The translations under genes and the position numbers were made by a program. Below the pieces are notes generated by a model that worked only from the letters and a program-made list of their open reading frames with translations, did not search any database and was not told the DNA's origin. Source: Ferruginibacter paludis (lineage in GTDB: Bacteria; Bacteroidota; Bacteroidia; Chitinophagales; Chitinophagaceae). From it: a stretch of DNA of 64,000 nucleotides. The stretch covers positions 62,001 to 126,000 of the forward strand of contig NZ_JAUFQJ010000008.1 of the NCBI RefSeq assembly GCF_030409685.1, in the 5' to 3' direction. Positions within the stretch are counted from its first letter, which is position 1. Each line of letters opens with the position of its first letter. Below, in pieces: positions 7,668 through 20,100 of the stretch.

Positions 7668-9080
7668 TTAACTATACATTTTTTGTAATTCTTCTTCCAC
7701 AACTTCAATGGCTATATCAATATCACTTATGCTGGTACGCCAGTTTACAAATGCGGCTCTTATTGCAATGCGCCCTTTGTATACAGTGGCAGTCATAAAA
7801 ATCCTTCCGGAAGCGTTAATATTTTCAAGAAGGGTTTGCACTCTTGATTGTTCTTCTTGTCCGTTAAGGGTAAAACAAACGGTGTTTAATCTTACCGGCG
7901 CCAAAAGCTCCAACGCCTTTTGTTGCTGTATAAAATTTCCGAACTGCTTGGCCATCCCAATGCAGTTTTCCACAATGTCCTTGTAGCCGTTTTTGCCATA
8001 GGCAATTAACGAAAACCATACCGGCAATGCCTTCAGACGCCTTGAGTTTTCCGGCAAAAAATTGAGGTAACTAAAATGCTCCAACGGGTCTCCCAAATAA
8101 GGCGCATTGGAATTTTGAAATGTTTCTACCTGCAGCAACTTGTGTTTTTCTTTTATCAGCCAGCAACCATTTTCATACGGCACGTTCAGCCATTTATGAC
8201 AATCGATGGTTATACTGTCTGCATATTGCCAGCCATCTACCAGGTATTTATACTTAGGCGAACAGGCTGCAAAACCTCCAAAAGCGGCATCAATATGCCA
8301 AAAGAAATTGTACTTATTTTTAAGCTGCACAATCGTATTAAAATCGTCAAAGTCAACTGTGTTTACTGTACCAGCACTGGATATCAAGATAAAGGGCTTT
8401 CCATTCAGTTCGTTTATTTTATTTTGTAAATCATCCATATCAATGGCTTCCCTGTTACTTTCAAGAGTTTTTACCCGGGTATAACTTGAACTGCCTATGC
8501 CCAGCATGGATAAGGCTTTAACAGAAGAAGAATGCGGCGTGGCTGAAAATATGTTGATATCTGCGGGTGAAACTCCTTCTTTTGCAAAATCTTTATTCAA
8601 CACTTTACCTACCCATTGCCTGGCAACACCAAGACAGGTAAAATTTGACATGGTAGCTCCGGTAACAAATCCGCCTAAAAAATCCGCCGGAAGATTCAGC
8701 AGGTTCAATAATAACTGAATAGTTTCTTTTTCAATAATAGCAGAAATATCGCCTTGCCCGTTTGCTGTCTGTGTATTTTGATCATATACAGTCGCAAGCC
8801 AATCACCTGCAATGGCCGCCGGCGTTGTTCCTCCCGTTACAAAACCCCAGTATCTCGGCCCGGATGAGGCCACCATTATTTTCTCAAACCGGTCATTAAA
8901 TTGCTGCAGGGCATTGGCCGTTCCAACACCTTCGCTGTTTAATTGATCTGTTGTTTCAACTTGCACATCAGCAGTCGTTGGTCTGTTGGAAAGATTCTGC
9001 AAATAAGCTAGACTTTGCACTTTTATTTGTTCCAGCAACACAGCAGCTTGCGCTGAATCATTCAGTAAATAGTTATCCAT
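7668..9080 (-). CDS. PLP-dependent group II amino acid decarboxylase family protein
   Basis: A 470-aa protein of the aromatic-L-amino-acid/glutamate decarboxylase fold. The PLP Lys is K296 in TIDCHKWLN. Upstream HIDAAFGGFAACS carries the Asp and Ala that contact the pyridine ring. SSAGTVNTVDFDD matches the phosphate-binding region. Length is normal for the family. Substrate is unknown: aromatic, acidic and other amino acids are all used by relatives, and some members act as aldehyde synthases. The gene lies between a DHCW cupin (10 bp upstream) and a DJ-1 protein (16 bp downstream). The whole operon diverges from a MocR regulator, which usually senses PLP or a PLP-linked amino acid. Confidence 0.9.
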   Translation of the reverse strand: MDNYLLNDSAQAAVLLEQIKVQSLAYLQNLSNRPTTADVQVETTDQLNSEGVGTANALQQFNDRFEKIMVASSGPRYWGFVTGGTTPAAIAGDWLATVYDQNTQTANGQGDISAIIEKETIQLLLNLLNLPADFLGGFVTGATMSNFTCLGVARQWVGKVLNKDFAKEGVSPADINIFSATPHSSSVKALSMLGIGSSSYTRVKTLESNREAIDMDDLQNKINELNGKPFILISSAGTVNTVDFDDFNTIVQLKNKYNFFWHIDAAFGGFAACSPKYKYLVDGWQYADSITIDCHKWLNVPYENGCWLIKEKHKLLQVETFQNSNAPYLGDPLEHFSYLNFLPENSRRLKALPVWFSLIAYGKNGYKDIVENCIGMAKQFGNFIQQQKALELLAPVRLNTVCFTLNGQEEQSRVQTLLENINASGRIFMTATVYKGRIAIRAAFVNWRTSISDIDIAIEVVEEELQKMYS

Positions 9081-9090
9081 TTAGTGTATG

Positions 9091-9447
9091 CTATTTTAAA
9101 AAGTCGCCATCAATGATCAATAATTTTACCGCATCCTTTGTAATTGAACGATGGGAACTCAGGTTATCCGAAACAACATAAGTCATTCCGCTTGTTAAGG
9201 TAAAATATTCCCCTGTTTCCATTTCGCTTGTTAGCTCTCCACTAAGGCAATGAACAATATGCCCCTTCCTGCACCAGTGGTCTGCGAGATATCCCGCAGA
9301 ATACTCCACTATTCTTATACGCAATCCAGGCAACTGAAAAGTTTGCCAACAGACCTCTCCCGTTTCTCCCGGGTGAATCGTTTTTTCAATTGAGCTCCAG
9401 TCAATCGTTTGAAAAGCAATATTGGCCAAGGTTTCCATTTCATTCAT
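9091..9447 (-). CDS. DHCW motif cupin-fold protein
   Basis: A 118-aa small beta-barrel protein. The family signature is present as ADHWCRKGH, followed by HCLSGELTSEM and SGMTYVVSDNLSSHRS, the two cupin strand motifs. His and Cys in the signature may bind a metal, although this has not been shown for the family. It is the first gene of the decarboxylase operon, and its start lies 102 bp from the divergent MocR gene. The role may be in handling the product or substrate of the decarboxylase; that is only context. Confidence 0.82.
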   Translation of the reverse strand: MNEMETLANIAFQTIDWSSIEKTIHPGETGEVCWQTFQLPGLRIRIVEYSAGYLADHWCRKGHIVHCLSGELTSEMETGEYFTLTSGMTYVVSDNLSSHRSITKDAVKLLIIDGDFLK

Positions 9448-9549
9448 GTTATTTATAAAAAAAACCGTGCGTATTCATTGCAAAAGTGAACAAATTATTT
9501 TTACCAGCACAGATACAATTTTAGTATTTTTGACCAATACAGTTCATTT
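9448..9549. promoter_or_regulatory. Divergent control region between the cupin operon and the MocR gene
   Basis: The 102-bp spacer separates two divergent starts. On the plus strand a TATTTTTG at 9525-9532 matches the Bacteroidota -7 element TAnnTTTG, but no TTTG is found at the expected -33 position and the leader would be very short. MocR proteins normally bind direct repeats in such spacers. No convincing repeat pair was found by eye. Confidence 0.35.
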
Positions 9550-10986
9550 ATGAAGCAAAAATCACCCGGCAAAGAATTACTCTATATAAAAATCGCCAAC
9601 AGCCTGGAACAGCAAATCAGCAAGGATATTTTAAAGGTGGGTGACAAACTTCCTTCTATCAGGATGATCTGCCGGCAGCATGGTGTAAGCATGAGCACGG
9701 CACAGTTTGCCTACTACGAGCTGGAAGGAAAATCGCTGATAGAATCAAGACCACAATCTGGCTACTATGTAAGCAATTCTTTCCGCAAAAAAATGGCAAT
9801 GCCGGAAGCAAGCAGGCCTGTGAGTACGCCGGTTGTAAAAACGGTAACCGATATTTTTGAAAATGCTTTCAACAATGCCAGCGAAAAAAGCTTTACTGTT
9901 TTTTCAAGAGGTGTACCGGCTGTTGCATTGCTGCCCATCGCCAAATTAAATAAAGGCATGCTGCAGGCGGTAAGATCGTTGCCTGGTGGAGGGACCATGT
10001 ATGAGCCCTTGCAGGGAAATGAAAAGTTGCGGACACAGGTTGCCAGGTGGTCTTTTAACTGGAAAGGCAATCTTGCTGAAAAAGATATTTTAACCACCGC
10101 AGGCTGCATATCGGCTATTTCTTATTGCCTGATGGCGTTGACCAAACGCGGTGATACCATTGCGGTAGAAAGCCCTTGTTTTTATGGCATTTTACAACTG
10201 GCACAAAGCCTTGGTTTAAAAGTGCTGGAATTACCAACGAGTCCGCAAACGGGCGTGGACATGGATTCGCTCAAAAAGATTGTCGCAAAAACCAAACTCG
10301 CTGCATGCCTGTTTGTGAGCAATTTCAACAACCCGTTTGGCAGCCTGATGCCTGAAGAAAATAAAAAAGCAGCAGTAAAATTACTGGAGCAATATAATGT
10401 GCCGCTGATTGAAGATGATCTGTATGGTGATCTTTATTTTGGAGATAAAAGACCGACCTGTTGCAAATCGTATGACGAAAGCGGAATGGTTCTGTTGTGC
10501 AGTTCTGTTTCCAAAACGCTTGCTCCGGCATACCGGGTCGGCTGGGTGGCCCCCGGGAAATTCATGAATGAAGTGATGAAAATAAAATTATTTCACAGCC
10601 TTTGCAGTACGCCCATCACACATGAGGTGATTGGTAATTTTTTGGAAACAGGCAGGTACGAAGCACACCTGAGACAATTAAGAAGAACGCTGCACGCCAA
10701 CTACCTGCAATATGTAAGATTGATCGGCGAATCTTTTCCGGATGGCACCAAAATCAGCAGGCCACAGGGGGGATTATCCCTGTGGGTTGAACTACCAAAA
10801 CAAATTGACAGCATCGAATTATACAACGCGGCAGTAAGCAAAAAAATTACCTTTTCACCCGGACGTATGTTTACGCTGCAAAACCAATTCAACAATTGTA
10901 TGCGCCTTAGCTATGGACTGGAATGGAATGAGCAAACAGCACATGGATTGAAAGTATTGGGCAAGCTGGCAAAAGCCGCTTTATAA
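9550..10986 (+). CDS. MocR-type transcriptional regulator (GntR helix-turn-helix fused to aminotransferase fold)
   Basis: A 478-aa fusion. Residues ~10-78 are a GntR winged helix (KVGDKLPSIRMICRQHGVS, then IESRPQSGYYVS). Residues ~110-478 have the fold-type I aminotransferase architecture, with FNNPFGSLMP and the PLP Lys K322 in SSVSKTLAPAYRVGW. MocR proteins use PLP or its amino-acid adduct as effector. It is divergent from the cupin-decarboxylase-DJ-1 operon and is the likely regulator of it. A downstream target elsewhere cannot be excluded. Confidence 0.92.
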   Translation: MKQKSPGKELLYIKIANSLEQQISKDILKVGDKLPSIRMICRQHGVSMSTAQFAYYELEGKSLIESRPQSGYYVSNSFRKKMAMPEASRPVSTPVVKTVTDIFENAFNNASEKSFTVFSRGVPAVALLPIAKLNKGMLQAVRSLPGGGTMYEPLQGNEKLRTQVARWSFNWKGNLAEKDILTTAGCISAISYCLMALTKRGDTIAVESPCFYGILQLAQSLGLKVLELPTSPQTGVDMDSLKKIVAKTKLAACLFVSNFNNPFGSLMPEENKKAAVKLLEQYNVPLIEDDLYGDLYFGDKRPTCCKSYDESGMVLLCSSVSKTLAPAYRVGWVAPGKFMNEVMKIKLFHSLCSTPITHEVIGNFLETGRYEAHLRQLRRTLHANYLQYVRLIGESFPDGTKISRPQGGLSLWVELPKQIDSIELYNAAVSKKITFSPGRMFTLQNQFNNCMRLSYGLEWNEQTAHGLKVLGKLAKAAL

Positions 10987-11051
10987 CTGTTGTTACACTT
11001 TAGCCAACTGTTCAAAAGTCACGAGTCTCTATCCTTTTTCATAAATTACCG

Positions 11052-11085
11052 GGCTGTATAGATATCAAAAAATACCAATACAGCC
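11052..11085. terminator. Possible hairpin between convergent MocR and TcA genes
   Basis: GGCTGTAT (11052-11059) and ATACAGCC (11078-11085) can pair across an 18-nt A-rich loop in the 135-bp convergent spacer. The stem is only 8 bp and no clean T tract follows, so this is a weak candidate for a shared terminator. Confidence 0.3.
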
Positions 11086-11121
11086 TGTTTAGATCTCTCC
11101 TTTAATAAACTCCACTCCAGT

Positions 11122-14100
11122 CTAACCCACCGCATAGTGCAGGATAATCATCAAATCATTTACCTGGTCTGCTGTTATTCTTGGATTGGCAACCGGGTTG
11201 GTTATTTTCCACACGCCCGGCACCTGGTTATTGGCTGCGTAATTCATTGACTTGTGTAATAAATTTCCGTAAATGCCATCAGCTGTAAGATCCTGTGCTG
11301 CGTTTGGATTAGGTGCCGGTGTCAATACTATCCCCGGAATATGAGTTAATACGCTACCCGCCGTTCTGTCTGCCGCCAGTTCAATCACGTTGATCTTAAC
11401 ATGGTTTTCCTGAACAAAAAATGGAAACCTGTCCTTAGTTAAATTGATGGACAAAACCTGGTCATCAGTGATCAGCGCAGGGTTTAAAAACTGGTACCAT
11501 TCATTGGGGAACTCATGCCTTGCGCTGATGATCCTGGTCAACCCTTTATCTTTCAACGACACCAGCATTTGGTTAATCTTATTGTTCAGGCTATCGGATG
11601 CATTTAGCTTCAACGCATCTCCGCCTTCACGGGCTGTATATTTTACCTGCATTACAACATCGGTGATGGTGTTATAATCAAACTGCTGCAACAGCGTATT
11701 CACTTTGGTACCGCTCTTATCTTTTGTATTGGCAAAAGGAAATTGTAAATGCCAGCTACTGATGGCGCCAGCACCTTCAAATGGCAGGTACCGCTCGTCG
11801 CGGAAGTTTAATTCAAACAGGCCGCTGTCGGTTTGACCATGGCTTAATACAATGGATTGAGAAGTTCCTGCACTGTCACGGAAACGGGGATCATCTGCAG
11901 GAATTCCGTTGGTCGATTTACGCGGATATTTTTTTGCATCCGCCACACTGGTAGAATCAGTTCTGAGTGAATTGTTCATCAATGTCAGGGTGCATCCGAT
12001 GGTAGTAAAAGGACCGGTGACACAGGGTATGGAAAGGCTCACTGATTTTATCCTGCGGAAATAATGACCAGGATAATCCAGGTCAAACAACTCTTCCGGC
12101 AGGTTGATGAAACATTGGCCGGTTCCTTTTAATTTCAGCAAGGCCACTGCATCCAGCTGTGCCAGCGAAATGTATTTGGTCAGTTCGTACTCACGCCTGT
12201 TCTTTTCATAATAAGCCATTTCCATTTGCTTCAGGTTGTACATCAGTGATTCCCCACTCTGCAATCCTTTTTTCATGCTGTCCCAATAGCCAAACTGAAT
12301 ATAGTCAGAATCATTTAGCCCCAGCTCGTAACGGAAACAACGTTCCGCTTTTTTTGCGGCATCATAAGCCAGTTGATAACTCTGAAAATAGGTAGTTGAA
12401 ATTTTACCAATCATCCAGGCATACAAATCTTCATTGGTGTATTTGCTGTGCATAAAATCATCTGATTCTTTCGCGTTGTCGATCTGCAACTGCTGATTTT
12501 CTTTATCTGTATTGGCAATTTCCTGTCGTATCTGAGCGCCCAAAATCTGTACATCAACCTGCTCCAGTTCCTTATTGGCATTGTTCAATTGGTTTCTCCA
12601 TTCATCGGCCCTGCGCTGGTAGGATGCATTGGTGCTCATAAGCGAAGCATTTTTATCCAATGCAGTGGCAATGGATTGAAGTGTTCTGGCCAGGTCTTCA
12701 GCAGAATTGCCAAAACTTTGTCCACCGGTTGTTACTGTTGCATGTGGTGAGCCGCCAAATCCTGAAGCACCCAAAATAAAATCAGGAATCAATTTTAAGC
12801 CGCCGGCAAGAGTATAGCCAATTGCGACGCCTGTATCGATTATAGTAGAGGCTGTGTTTAACGCAAGCGCAATCGTTTCACCAGAATTCAATCCTGATGA
12901 CAACAAATTCTGATAGTAATCCCTCCGTATGGTAAGCAGTTCTTTTTGTTTGATGAGATTTTTGAGCTGGTTATCTGATTCCGAAATCTGTAGTTCTTTC
13001 ATCTTCAGCACTGCACTTAATAATTTTATTTCCTGGCCCGAACGCAGCAGGGCAATATGTTCTGCATCTTTTTTCTCCAATGCCGCCAATAAAGATGCTC
13101 CCAATGACTTTACTTCGTTGCAAAGCTCGGTTGCTTTTTGTATCATAATCACAAAACGGTAAAACGGCAACGGCGCATTCATATCATTCAGCACACTGCT
13201 CAAATCGAGTCCTGCTGCGGTTGCACGCACGAGCATCCCCGGATCAATGGGTGGAGCAAACAAAGAAAGGGGTGAAAATACACCTTGTATATCCAGGCAA
13301 TGCCGGATCTTAAACAAGCGGTCTGCTATTGTTTTCCAGTACTGCAAAATGTTGTCATTAAAAGGAATACAGAAATACAATGCCTGCAGCGAAGGAAGAT
13401 CAGGATTATCGGGATTGGAGAAATCCAATCCCTGGTAAGTGTGCATTGGTAACAAATTTTCTATTTCCACCAGTACATTGGAAAAAGTATCCAGCTTTTT
13501 TTCCAGCTGGTAATAATTATTTACCGGCACCTCGTATGCAGGAGGAATGATCTTTGGTTCGTTGCCTAAAATCTGTCCCGCCAATACATACAATTGGGTT
13601 GCTTCCGTCACAGATTCCATAGTGTGCTGCGTAAACAAATAATCGCCCCAGCGAATGAGGTGATCCAGGTATTTCATCACCGTAGTTTTTTGATACGCAA
13701 CGGTACGGTACTGCGCAATAAAATGCGGCTGGAACGGATTCACCCGCCAGTCTTCCACACTTTTATCCAGGTCGTTCGGATGCGCCGAAGCAGGATCGGC
13801 AGTACCAAACATGATATTTTCTATGCGCTGCAAATCGTATTTTGTTTTACCGGCAACATTTACCACATTCATAAAGAATGGCTTGGTTACCCAAAATTTA
13901 TCCGGTGCCGGATAAGGTGAAGAATCAGCCGGGTTAAAAATGTATTTGAACCATTTATCGGCGTCTTCAAATTGCTGGTTTTCACTCAGGCGCATGCCAA
14001 TCATCAGCGGTGCATGATAAAACAGTTCCCAGTTATACAAGGCATACCCCGACTGAATATTGAAATCAACATCTTCCCTCGGATACCCCGGAGTATTATC

Positions 14101-17100
14101 TGTCACCGCATTGGGATAAGTTACAGGCTGCCCCCTGTATACATTGAATTGTGGTGCATAGGTTGTGTTAAAACTAAATTTGGCCGGGTTGGGATCATAG
14201 GCAATATCGCCTTTTAACTGTGTCTGCCGGCTCATCAATCCATCAATTCCCTTATTAAATAACTGCCGCATAAAATAGCAGGACATGGGATGATAGAAGT
14301 TATAAAAATGATACAGCACCAGTATCCTTTTTCCCTGCGGAATCTGTGGCATGGCGTTTTTGATCTCCGCTTCTTTGGCCGTATCTCCGGCAATGATGGC
14401 TTCCAGTAATTCCAGCAGTTGAAGAAACCATGCTTCCATATCGGAATAGAATAGTTCAAACGTATCATTGTCGCTGAACTCGGGTGTTACATAATAAGTA
14501 CGTCCTGTTTTTTCCTGTTGATAAGTTGCATCCTGGTAAAAGAAAGGCAGAAAAGTTCCCAGCGTGATAGTAGATTTTCGATCACTAAAGGCATACTGAT
14601 TGGCTTTAAAAATTACCTGCATCAGGTAAAGCATCCGGTCGAAAAAGCCTGCCTGCAACGGCATACAATTGCGGAACAAGCCGGGGGTATTATTTAAAAT
14701 GGAAGACTGCGCCGGGAAGGCAAGGAAGTTGTTGGTGGTGTCACTTCCGCTCTCGTCATCCAGCATATTGTCTAAACCACTGCGTGTAAACAGATGCGGA
14801 TTGATCTGCACATAATTGTTTGTAACCACCGGGTACCCACGGCAGGGATCCAGGTCGAATGTGCCTTTATAACTATAATAATTATTATCATTCACCACAT
14901 AGCAATTGATGTTAAGCGTGCCATTTTGTTTCAATGAATTTTCAATGTCATTTAAAAAAGCACCCCACCACCCTTTGATGTCTTTCTTTTCAATATAGGT
15001 CGCAAGATTGCTAAAATCGGGCTGTGGTAAATCCACCGGTGAAAACAAAAACTTAGATTTGGCGGGCGTGTAAACCTGTTGTGTTTTATCATAAAACTGG
15101 CTCACTTCAATGATACCGGAAACGTCATTGTTGGAAATTTTCTTGGGCGACCATTTGCCCTTTTTGTATTCACTAAAGGCCATTTGTATCTGCCAGTATT
15201 TATCCGGTTTTTGAATGGGAAAGGCGGATTCTTTTAAATCCGGCACCGGCAATGTATCGGGTGTTTCTCTTGCCTTTTCTGTAAACAATGCCCAGAAAAT
15301 ATACAGGCGCTGATTGAACACAACCGGCACAATATGATCGCTGTTGATATCGAGATCAATTTTTTCCCAGGCCGTCCACCGCCTGTTTTCAACATATTGG
15401 CGGTAATAATAAATTTTAGGATCGCCGCCATACGTGCGGCCAATTACATGCAGTGTTTGGTTGTCGTCCTGGTACCACATGCCTTTAACTTCCAGCCTCG
15501 CCACGCCATCCAGTTTTTCCAGGTAGGCCATAAAAGCGTCTTCGGCATTGGGTTGTGTGACTTCGTTTTGCAATAATTGATTTTGCAGGTCTTTAAAAAA
15601 TGAAGATTGATTGGGCAACAATTCCGGCTCAATCCAGTTTTCGGGATACAGAAAAACCTTGCGGTTGGCTTCCCATAAACGATAATATTTCATCCATTCC
15701 CATTGCTTCCATTTACTGTCAAAACTGCCCTGGTCGGGGTCATCTGCGTTTACAGTGATGTCGGTTTCCATGCTCATAAAACAGCGCTGCACAAATTGCT
15801 GTACGGCATTGGTAGCCTGCACAATCCTGGAGGTTGGCTGACAGGCACTCATCTCTACGTCAATTAAGAAATAGCTGTACAAATCACTGGCATTTTTCCA
15901 GGTATTTGTACCGGGGTTGGCCAGTAACCAGGTAACCAATGCATCCCGTTTTGCTTCTCTTAATTTATTTTGCAGCGGTTGCGTAACGTCCAGCCAGTCG
16001 CTATCTGCGTAATTAGATTTTAAAGTCTGCTTAATCTTGGTAGCATCATCAAAACTTAAGAAAGGCTTGCTCCAGTTAATACAGTCTTCTGCTTTTACAC
16101 CAAGCAATGCCATGGCAGAAAAACACTTATACAAGCGAACCAATATCCGAATATTTTTTAAATCAGAACTTGCAGGCGGTGCTGTTAAAAGATTTAAATA
16201 ATTGGGCGCTTCCACAAGGCTGTTCAATTCTGTTTTATCCCAGCCGTACAAACCGGATAGTTCGGTTTCAATCGCATCCAGCGTTTTTGTACCGTCAATT
16301 ACATCCTGCAAAATATTGATGATGGTTGCGCCGGAATTTGAGAAGGCGTAACTATGGTGCAGGTTGAAAAGGTTAATGAGATTTTCAAAAGATGTAAAAT
16401 CATTTGCAGAAACGGGCGTTACAACGGGTGCCAGCGGCAGTGTATTTAAATCAGTAATGGTAACCGCTGCGGCATTGGTTAATATCCAATCCAGTGCAGT
16501 GGCATCTATTTTTAATTTGTTTACAACAAAGCAAATTTTTGCTACCCGCAAATATTGGTTGAACTGTGCCGCATAGTTGGTGCTGTTAAGTGTATTAATT
16601 TTTTGAACAAATGCAGTGTTCGTCCAGTCGGTATAAATGGCAGGAAGGGAAACCAACAATTGTGCTGCGATTGTTTTATCTACCGAAAACCAGCTGCTGA
16701 TGCGGTTTTGAATGGCAGATTGTTGCTGGATATTTTTATAAAAGGGGGCTATTTTTTGCAGCAACAATTCAAACCGTTGTGCCACGTGTGCAAAGTCCAG
16801 CGTTTTTAAATTGGTGTCTATATCGCCGTTGCTGGCAAAGAAAATATTGGTGCTGCTGTTATCTGTTTGCTGCGTGCCAAATAAATTATCGAGCGCATCT
16901 CTTACAGGGTTTGGGTTGTTATAAAAATTCTTCAATGCATCCCGCAATGCAGCATCCATGTATCCAATAAAGCGCAGTGCTTTTTTATTAGAATCATATA
17001 TAAGTTGTCCGGCTGCAGGTGCATAAGCAGTTAGCGGCGGAAGTGCATCAAGGGCTGCAGTTGTATTCGCACTTCCCTGGGAGTCGGTGAATAATTGGTT

Positions 17101-20100
17101 TACAGCGTCCGCATAATCCTGGTCGGAAAATGCAGCAAGCAAGGCTGTTTGTTCATTCGCCGTCATCGCCCCGGTAAACTCCAGCTGCTTTGTACCCGAA
17201 TTGTAATTGATATTTGCGCTGAGTTGAGACAGTGTTTCTACCGGTGTTAAATTAGTAAGGGTCACTTCATGAAACGGTTGGTCATATTGTACCCTTAAAT
17301 TTTTCAGGAAGGTATAGTTGGCAGGGATGATGTTGTTTACATACGCATCGTCGTCAATTGTTTTTAAAATGGCAATCAGTTTTGCTGTGATGGAAGCATC
17401 CCATTTCAACAAGGGGTCATTCAACCATTTGGTGAGTAAATCGCCATTGGCATCGGGCTGAACCGAAGTAGCAGCCTGTATTTGCAGCAATGCGTTTTCC
17501 AATTCGCCGAGGTTTGATGCGATTATTTCCTCCGCCGGTACAAAACTATTATTGGCATCGTTTTGCTGGCGCAAAATATAATTCAGCTCCCATATGGTAA
17601 TGCCTGCAGTATTTAATAAATCATTTTTGGCAAGAAAATCCATCGTATCAACAGGCGATGCAAAAATGTTGTCAGGTATTACCTGTTTGGCAATGTGTAC
17701 ATCATCCGCGGTAAATGATTGGGATTGCATCAGCAAAACATTGCGGTAAATCGATGAAAGATTGGCAAGCGTTAAAGTAGTGATGGCATTGTCGGCAAGC
17801 AGCACATTCAATTCATCACCGGAAATAAAGGTGGCCGACTGAATGACAGATTTATGAATGTCCGTAATAGCGATACCGCTGTTTACATTTACGAGGGCAA
17901 AATCAGGATTTAACGGATACGTGATTTGCTTGTTTTGAAACAGGTTGTTGTAAAGATTGTCTTCGCCCGTGCTTTGTATGTCTTCATAAAAAGCAAGCAG
18001 TGGAAATATCTCCAGGTCCAGCCTGTTTTTTAACTGAAGCAAATGATGCAGTTGCCATGCAAAACTGGTGTCCAATTTTCCGTTGCCGATGGCCGGGCAC
18101 TGAATGCATGCATCCAGTTCCTCCATGCGGAAGGAAAGTTTTTTAAACAGTCGCAGGAACCGGTGTATACGATCAAACTTTGTTGGAGATACATTGGTGA
18201 TGTGCTGTTTATCTAAATCACAAGACACATCATCATGATCAATTTTACTGTCTTTTAAAGGATTGATGAATTGCAGGTTCAGCAAGGTTTGCAGGTCAGC
18301 ATACTCAAGGCCCGTGTATTGCAAAAACAGGTCGACCTCAACAGATGCGGAGGTTGCCATTGTGCCCCAGTAATTGGCAGAATTGATTAAGTCTTCTTTA
18401 AAAATCAAATCCCGTTCTTCAAAACTTACTTCCAAAAATGCAAAGGCTTCCTCCAGTTCAACCGCAGGGGGATTGGCGACAGGTAAATGTTCCTTTACAA
18501 AAATCCTTACCAGGTCTGCTTTGCCAATGCCAAGCTTGGTAAGATAAATATTTCCTTCGGTACTGAATAAATCAAAGGGCAGTCCAAACGCACGCTTCGC
18601 TGTCTTCAAAAAATTATCATAGACTTTTACATTGGTATATTCAGGATTAGCGCTCAGCTCATCTGTTGATAACAATGTTTGGTGCAGCAACTGCACATTT
18701 ATTTTAGCGGCGTTGGCAGTGAGTTTCAGTACAATAAATTTATCGCGTATGATCCATTGGGTTGAGGAAGAACCCATTGCCTGGTAAGCATCGGAAACCA
18801 TCGCATCCTTTGTAAGCAACACGTCAATGTGCGGCACGTCTGCCGTATGCGTTGTCAATTCATTCAGTAAAGCAGTATTGATGGCGTGCTGTTTATCAGG
18901 CAGCGGATCCGTATTTACCAGCGGCACAAATACCGGCAGGTTCGCACTAAAACTTGTCGCGATGGAAAACACGGATGGCACAATTGCTTCCTCCAGTATT
19001 TCGTTTACGATGTCAATGTATGGCAGCTGTGTATTGGTGTTGTCGCAATTCAGATCAATGTCTCCGATATCCGGTCTGCGTTCCAGCAGCCGGTCACGCA
19101 CGGTGCCGGTGCTGTCCGTCATGCGCTGACTTAAAAAATGCAGCACATCAGTAAGGTAAGATGCAGCTCCATATACCGAACGGCATTCATCACATTCACA
19201 AAAATCTACATGCTGAAACAATACATCCAGGTTGGGAATTTCTTTTGCTGCAGCCGAAGCTTTCATGATGTCCTGGTAATTTGGCAGCACACTCAACTTA
19301 GAAGCGGTCGCCAATCCATGCATGTTACCTGCTATTGCAATGGTCGAAGCATACATCTTTGCCGCATTGTTAAAAATTTGGCTGGTTTCTTTTTTGCCGA
19401 GATCAGCGGCAAAGGTTTTCATAAACAGGTCCTTCCCCATAGAATAAATTTGCTGGGACGAATGGATGCCTTTACCCAACAAGGCACTGGATGCTTCATA
19501 GGTTGGTGCCATTTTAAACACTCTTTGTAAACGGCGAAGCTGGCCAGCCACCAGCGGCTTTGCTTCAGGTGCAATGGCGGCAGGATTTGCCGACAAAAAA
19601 TTTTCTATCCGGTGATGTTCCAAATCAAAATCAGGATTTACATCAAAGAAATCCACCAGCTTACTTTTTTGTTCTGGTGCGGCTTTATCATCCTGTTTTA
19701 GCTTTGCTGTAAAAGCGGTAGTAGGAAATTTTTTAGCAAAGGTTGATTCCAGTTTTTTAGCAAAAGTTTTAACGCGGTCTGTGAAAGAGCTGTCTTGGGA
19801 GGAAGGTGGCATTTCCAGTTTTTGTTCTGTGATGATCTTCTCCCAATCACCCGCTGTTTTGGCCGCCAACTTTTTTATATCGGCCACTTTTTTTATATCC
19901 TGCGTATTCACCAAATGATTCACCAATGGCAAATGATCACCGGTTAACTGGCTTAATTGAAACACGGTATCCAGGCGGTCGGTGTTACCTGGAAAAGTGG
20001 GATCATCATTTAAGGCAGCAAAAAAAGACTGGTAGTCGCCCCGGTGTTTTGACAAATCTTCCATCACTCTTTTGGTATCTTCAGGAGATAAGCCACTGCC

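Noticed and set aside
15000..15800. Sialidase activity suggested by the neuraminidase-like region of TcA
   Set aside because: This is a structural region name in Tc toxins; no sialidase catalytic motif was seen.
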